A stretch of 13,832 nt of DNA from Actinomycetes bacterium. Lineage in GTDB: Bacteria > Actinomycetota > Actinomycetes > Actinomycetales > Dermatophilaceae. The translations under genes were made by a program, and so were the position numbers. The stretch lies in the NCBI GenBank assembly GCA_023389095.1, contig JAEWFB010000117.1, forward strand, positions 1 to 13,832. The letters are read 5' to 3'. This document shows positions 13,734 to 13,832 of the stretch, one piece after another. How positions within the stretch are numbered: position 1 is the stretch's first letter; each line of letters starts with the position of its first letter. A model generated the notes under the pieces. The model searched no databases, was not told the DNA's origin, and worked only from the letters and a program-made list of their open reading frames with translations.

Positions 13734-13832
13734 CGTGTGTCCTCTGTCGTCCGGTGAGCCGGCCATGCCTTCGGTCCGGTCACCACTGGTCGGCAACGAT
13801 ATGCCGCGTGGTCAGGTGGTGGGTGCTCCGTG

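Noticed and set aside
13812..13832. Possible last codons of yidD upstream of yidC
   Set aside because: A minus-strand frame ending in TGA at 13812-13814 fits the usual gene order, but seven codons carry no recognisable feature.

Overview
This is a GC-rich chromosomal window from an actinobacterium. The evidence is the strong G/C third-position bias, an F420/deazaflavin-type oxidoreductase, TANNNT-type leaderless promoters, a CwlM-like amidase, and gene order. Read right to left, yidC, jag, rsmG, parA and parB, followed by a GNAT gene, cwlM and trxA, is the flank of the replication origin known from Mycobacterium tuberculosis (Rv3921c back to Rv3914). The dnaA/oriC region should therefore lie just beyond the right edge. 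Micrococcales (Intrasporangiaceae-like) is my best guess for the lineage, but it is only a guess.

Left part (1-2427): trxA (thioredoxin) and cwlM (a cytoplasmic amidase-fold protein with two peptidoglycan-binding-like repeats) run rightwards. A GNAT-fold gene converges on cwlM, with only 4 bp between the stop codons.

Middle part (2428-7635): this is an accessory block. It holds a xi-class glutathionyl-hydroquinone reductase (+), then three leftward genes (alpha/beta hydrolase, DUF4287 protein, CpdA-like phosphodiesterase). These are followed by a DUF1905 gene and an F420-type nitroreductase-family gene (both +), and a Nei1-type DNA glycosylase that directly follows parB. In M. tuberculosis the GNAT-position gene sits next to parB, so roughly 5 kb looks inserted here by comparison.

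Right part (7642-13733): parB, parA, rsmG, jag and yidC are all on the minus strand, transcribed away from the presumed origin. The striking feature is the centromere: six parS sites (core GTTTCACGTGAAAC or one variant). Four lie in the 500-bp parA-parB gap, one inside the 5' end of the parA coding sequence, and one between jag and rsmG. Two sites abut or overlap GC-rich hairpins just after the parA and jag stop codons. DnaA-box-like sequences occur in the yidC-jag gap and, as a duplicated pair, inside the long disordered N-terminal extension of ParA.

Together the right side encodes membrane-protein insertion (YidC), an RNA-binding partner (Jag), 16S rRNA methylation (RsmG) and chromosome segregation (ParABS). 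The left side encodes redox balance and cell-wall precursor control. No tRNA, rRNA, CRISPR array, transposase or prophage gene was found. The only stretch over 300 bp without a gene is 8722-9221, the parS array.
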